From NCBI GenBank assembly GCA_013180625.2, contig SNVD02001400.1, positions 1,426,001-1,490,000 of the forward strand: a DNA stretch of 64,000 nt, read 5' to 3'. The DNA is from Boswellia sacra. Its lineage: Eukaryota > Streptophyta > Magnoliopsida > Sapindales > Burseraceae. The position numbers and the translations under genes are program-made. How positions within the stretch are numbered: position 1 is the first letter of the stretch; each line of letters begins with the position of its first letter. Under the pieces are notes generated by a model that saw only the letters and a program-made list of their open reading frames with translations, ran no database searches and was not told the DNA's origin. Positions 59,774-64,000 of the stretch are shown in pieces.

Positions 59774-61860
59774 TTGTCAGAAACTCTTGCAAAATTTGCA
59801 TCTATATTTAGCATCCAAGAGATGGGAAAATTTCCTTCTCAAACATTGCAAAACCCCAAAGATCAATCTAACTCAAATGCAAGGAGTTCAAATAACCATT
59901 ATTTTGATCAAACCAAGTTAGTCATGACCCTTTGCAATGGTAAGATTGTTGAAAAATACATTCCTGACCCTTGTGAGAAAGAAGAAGAATCGATCTCTAA
60001 AGGACTAGAAGAGGTGGCCAAACCAACACCTAGCAAAGAGGAAACCATATCCTCATCTGTGCCTCCATTTCCTCAAGCATTAGCCATACAAAAGAAGGCA
60101 ACTCACAATTCTAAAATCTTTGAAATTTTCAAACAGGTAAAGGTCAATATTCCCTTGCTTGATGTGATCAAACAGGTACCTTCTTATGCAAAATTTTTGA
60201 AAGACTTGTGCACTGTGAAAAGAAAATTGAATGTGAAAAAGAAGGCCTTTCTAGCTGAGCAAGTAAGTGCTATTCTTCAAAACAATAATACAGTGAAATA
60301 TAAGGATCCAGGTTGTCCTACAATTTCATGTGTTATTGGAGACCATAAAATTGAACAAGCTTTACTTGATCTTGGTGCTAGTGTGAATTTGCTTCCATAC
60401 TCGGTTTTTCAAAAACTCAATCTAGGTGAGTTAAAACTGACTTCTGTGACTCTTTTGCTTGCTAATAGATCAATTAAAGTACTAAGAGGAGTAGTAAAAG
60501 ATGTATTAGTTCAAGTCGATAAATTCATTTACCCAGTAGATTTTATCGTCTTAGACACACAACCAGTGGAAGTAAGTAATTTAATTCCTATTATTTTAGG
60601 GCGTCCATTTCTAGCTACCTCTAATGCTTTGATTAATTGCGGGAATGGAGTCATGAAGTTATCATTTGGGAACATGACATTGGAACTTAATGTTTTTAAT
60701 ATGTGCAAACAACCAAATGAAGAAGAAGATGAAATTGATGAGGCCAATATGATTGAATCTATTGTGGAAGATCACATCGAAAAAGGGAGTTCTTCTAACC
60801 CTTTGGAAACTTGTTTGGTGAATTCATTAGAATCAAGTATGGAACTAGAGTCTGATCTTTCTGATATATGTTCTCTATTGGATTGTGCACAGGTAATGGA
60901 AAAATGCCCAAAACCAAGATTCGAAGAATTGGGGCAAATGAATGAAAGCAAGGAAGAGGAAGCTCCTAAGTTAGAACTAAAGCCCTTGCCTGAAGGACTG
61001 AAATATGCATATCTTGGGGAGAATCAGACATATCCGGTGGTAATTTTTTCATCCCTCACATGCGAGCAACAAGGTAAGTTGATAGAAGTGCTTAAAAGGC
61101 ATAAAAATGCAATTGGGTGGACTTTAAAAGATATAAAAGGCATTAACCCTTTAATTTGCACACATAGAATACATTTAGAGGAAAATGCCAAAATATCTCA
61201 ACAACCTCAAAGGAGATTAAATCCACACATGAAAGAGGTCATTATGGCTGAAGTTCTCAAATTACTTGATGTGGGAATTATCTATCCTATTTCTGATAGT
61301 AAGTGGGTAAGCCCTACACAAGTAGTACCTAAGAAATCTGGCATTACAATAGTTAAAAATGAAAATGGTGAATTATTGCCAACTCGTGTCTCATCTAGTT
61401 GGAGGATGTGTATTGATTATAGAAAATTAAATGCTGTCACTAGAAAAGACCATTTTTCCTTATCTTTCCTTGATTGAATTCTTAAAAGAGTAGCAGGAAA
61501 CCCCTACTACTGCTTTCTTGATGGATACTCAGGCTACTATCAAATTCCTATTGCACTTGAAGATCAAGAAAAGACCACATTCACGTGCCCCTTCGGCACT
61601 TTTGCATTTAGGAGAATGCCTTTTGGACTTTGTAATGCTCCAGCTACTTTTCAAAGATGCATGCTAAGCATTTTTAGTGACATGGTCGAGCATTGTTTAG
61701 AAGTTTTCATGGATGATTTAACTGTCTTTGGAAACTCTTTTGATAATTGTCTTGAAAACTTAGAAAAAGTCCTAAAAAGGTGTGTAGAAAAAAGTCTTAT
61801 TTTGAATTGGAAAAAATGTCATTATATGGTCACTTGGGGAATTGTCTTAGGTCATGTGGT
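59774..61860 (+). pseudogene. Protease and RT of element 4a, one stop and a truncated end
   Basis: A frame open from 59774 to 61474, with a single TGA at 61475-61477. It then stays in the same frame up to the junction at 61860. It contains QALAIQKKATHNSKIFEIFK, the protease with LLDLGASVNLLPYSVF (about 60365) and IILGRPFLATSNAL. RT follows with WRMCIDYRKLNAVTRKDHF, FLDGYSGYYQIPIALEDQEK, MPFGLCNAPATFQRCM and the catalytic FMDDLTVFG, which is intact. The frame runs into the adjoining LTR and ends at 61888. This pol is the best preserved in the window, yet it lacks everything after RT. Confidence 0.9.
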
Positions 61861-63387
61861 TGATGAACACTTAAATATGCATGTTTAATAAGAGTTTAGT
61901 TCATCATATTGCATTAATAGTGTCATTAAATTCCTCAACTTAAGCATATTTGTAGCATTTGCATCTTTGGAATTAATTTCTCTTAATTTTGGTTTTGTTA
62001 CAGGTTCGGTAAAATGGGCATAACTCTCTATTTATAGATCAGAATGGTGCAATTCTTAATGTTTTGGAAAGCTGATTTAATTGTCTACAAGATTGCGTTT
62101 CACAAACATCATCAAATTCGGGCTCTTAGTGAACCAAAATTGGGCTTGAAGTGAACCCATCTACAGTCTCGGCCCAGTCTGACCAGGCCTCAGTATTTGG
62201 ACCGTATCTCTCAAAATACGTATCCAAATTGTGCAAATCAATAGGTTCTAGAAAGCTGAGAGAAATATCTACAACTTTCATGAAGACATGTGATTAAAAT
62301 TCACAACATTTCGATGTCAAAATTGATGGTCAAAGTCGGTGCTAATGATCCCAATTGTCAAAGATATTTACAACTAATATTTGACAATTATGCCCTTGTA
62401 ATTTGACAAGTTTGCCCCTGGATGTATCTATAAATAGAGGTGCCTTGTGACCATTAGGGCATCTTGGCCTTGGCTGGAACATTTTGGCTTTGGCTAGGAT
62501 CTTGTATTGTGTTTTGTGTGTTTATGTTATTAATGAATTTCCTTTTTCTTGCATTTTATTTTCTTTCTATTATAATGTTCTTCTAACTTCTCTTTTGCTA
62601 AGGTGAAAGGGTGAAACCCTTGATATGAGAATAAGGATTCTCTAACCCTAATATGTGCTTAATAATCTTAATCTTATAATGTTTATTCAATATGATTTAT
62701 ATTTAATTTCTTAATCAATCTTGACACCACTCGTAAAGTGGAGGTCTTGATCCAGTGTCGACATTCCTTGGCACATCAAATGCTTGGATCCTTTCTAGAT
62801 GATGTATGGTTCTTCCTTACCGACACAAATCTAGTTAGGAACCTTGATTTGTTGTAGACCTATGATGATTGGCACATTGGATACTTGAACCCATTTACAA
62901 GAAGTGGTATAAATGTTGGTAATGAAACAAATATAATTCATATAACTAAAATGGGTTAATTATCCTTATTTGAAATATCAAGGGCGGATCCCCTAACCTT
63001 AGCCTTCATTGTTATTGTATTAATTCCTATTGTATTTTAATTATTCTATTGTTTATGAACTTTTTATTTTATTTACTATGGTAGGTTCTACCACCTTATG
63101 AAATTGTTCTGTAATTTACTATGGTTGGTTATACCACCTATTTCCATGGATGGTTTTACCTCCTCTTGCTTTTTGTTTTATACTTGAATGGTCGGTAATA
63201 CCACCTACCATCTTACATACTTGTTGATATTATCATGTCAGCTCTTTGAATCATTCATATCACATTTGTTTAGCTTATAATTTGTAACGCTTAAATTCTC
63301 TTCCTCGTGGATCGACCCCGGTCTCACCGGGTTTTATTACTTCGACACTCCTATACTTGGGAGACAATCCTATTTTCGAATGTGACA
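61861..63387 (+). repeat. LTR of element 4b
   Basis: 1,527 bases from TGATGAACACTTAAATATG to ATGTGACA. TATA box TATAAATA at 62429-62436. It is about 164 bases longer than the LTR of 4a, because of an extra block at about 63062-63220. Confidence 0.9.
63062..63220. repeat. Extra block of short GGT...ACC repeats in the 4b LTR
   Basis: Four related units near 63076, 63118, 63146 and 63187, for example ACTATGGTAGGTTCTACCAC and ACTATGGTTGGTTATACCAC. Each has partly complementary GGTAG/CTACC-type arms. The block is absent from the LTR of 4a. Confidence 0.75.
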
Positions 63388-63393
63388 AGTTTT

Positions 63394-63411
63394 TGGCGCC
63401 GTTACCGGGGA
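63394..63411 (+). other. Primer-binding site of element 4b, tRNA-Asp
   Basis: TGGCGCCGTTACCGGGGA, one mismatch (G to A) from the site in 4a. Confidence 0.85.
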
Positions 63412-63521
63412 AGGTAAAAATTGGCGTGCAAAATTGTAAGTGTTCTCTTTTCTCATCTTAGATCTAAATTTTTTATTTTTGTGTGTTCATCTTTTGCTCC
63501 CTTTTCTTCTCCCTTTCTTGC

Positions 63522-64000
63522 ATGAAAATTTGGTCACGAACATCTAGTGGTAGACTTGTTAGAAAAACATCATCTTCCTTAGAAAACATGGCCAACAATC
63601 ATGAGGAAATATTCACGGATGAAGGGGACAACCGTTCGCAACAAAATGATAAAAACCAACGAAGAACCCTCAGAGACTACATGAATCCGGTAAGGACTAG
63701 TGCACCATCTTGTGTAGTTTTCTCTCCAGATTCAATCCATTTCAATTTCAAACCAAGTTTTGTTCGACTTCTACCCACTTTTCATGGCCTTGACATGGAG
63801 ACCCATATTCGCACTAAAAACTCTTTGAAGAGTTATGTAGCTCCTACACCTGACCCAAATTGTAGCATAAAACACCATTAGATTAAAGCTTTTTCCTTTT
63901 CTTTAAAAGATAAAGCTAGAACAATGGCTAACAAAATTTGAGGTCGAATTCCATTAGTTCATGGGATGAGATGAAACAACAATTTTTGAAAAAAATTTTC
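63522..64000 (+). pseudogene. Gag start of element 4b, frameshifted
   Basis: Begins MKIWSRTSSGRLVRKTSS like 4a and keeps RDYMNPVRTSAPSCVV and FNFKPSFVRLLPTFHGLDME. The frame then shifts after GLDME and ends at 63881. Nucleotide similarity to 4a continues to the window edge. Confidence 0.85.

Larger units (their letters stand above)
57001..61860 (+). mobile_element. Ty3/Gypsy element of the Athila lineage, cut off within RT (element 4a)
   Basis: LTR (57001-58363), tRNA-Asp PBS, gag, protease and most of RT. The element then stops at 61860, just after RT motif VLGHVV, where another copy of the same LTR begins. RNase H, integrase, any env-like frame and a PPT are absent. The tRNA-Asp primer site, the LDLGASVNLLPYSVF protease and the gag wording identify Athila. 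It follows element 3 after only two bases. Confidence 0.9.
61861..64000 (+). mobile_element. Second Athila copy (element 4b), runs off the window
   Basis: LTR (61861-63387), PBS and the beginning of gag, all closely matching element 4a and in the same orientation. It starts directly at the broken RT of 4a. The 3' part is outside the window. Confidence 0.9.

Overview
The window is nuclear DNA of a eudicot plant, probably a woody one. The evidence is AT-rich intergenic sequence, GT-AG introns, Aux/IAA auxin-response genes, a gene resembling plant mitochondrial TatB, and nested Ty3/Gypsy retrotransposons of plant lineages. I cannot name the species.

Layout. 1-255 holds the N-terminal part of a MuDR-type transposase (minus strand, cut by the window edge). 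Upstream of it, 345-760 is dense in ACTCGA motifs. 1266-8793 is an old, decayed chromovirus (Tekay/Del type, minus strand) with a truncated 3' LTR. 10230-11495 is a 1.27-kb AT-rich inverted-repeat element. 13861-14738 (minus) and 27519-29098 (plus) are two intact Aux/IAA genes facing away from each other across 12.8 kb with no convincing gene. 32361-38022 is a second chromovirus (probably Galadriel clade, minus strand) with both LTRs, PBS, PPT and a 4-bp target duplication. 38496-40340 is a broken phospholipase A1 gene. 40486-41277 is a hAT-like non-autonomous transposon with near-matching 8-bp flanks. 42390-45364 is an intact six-exon TatB-like gene (minus). 46140-56998 is a Tat-lineage Gypsy element. 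57001 to the end is an Athila-lineage element that breaks off in reverse transcriptase, where the LTR, PBS and gag of a second copy begin.

Three host genes look functional: an IAA1/2/3/4-type repressor, an IAA7/14/16/17-type repressor and the TatB-like gene. The two repressors carry all four Aux/IAA domains: the LxLxL repression motif, the VGWPPVR degron, and the two halves of the PB1 interaction domain. As I recall, the same kinds of genes sit side by side in Arabidopsis (IAA1 with IAA14, IAA2 with IAA7, IAA3 with IAA17, and IAA4 close to the mitochondrial TatB gene). This block may therefore be an old conserved neighbourhood, here expanded by transposons.

I found no bacterial-type system, CRISPR array, rRNA or tRNA gene. 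The least ordinary features are structural: the head-to-tail Athila array, a palindromic minisatellite inside the Tat LTR, tandem repeats in the Tat 3' region, the long inverted repeat, and the ACTCGA field beside the transposase.
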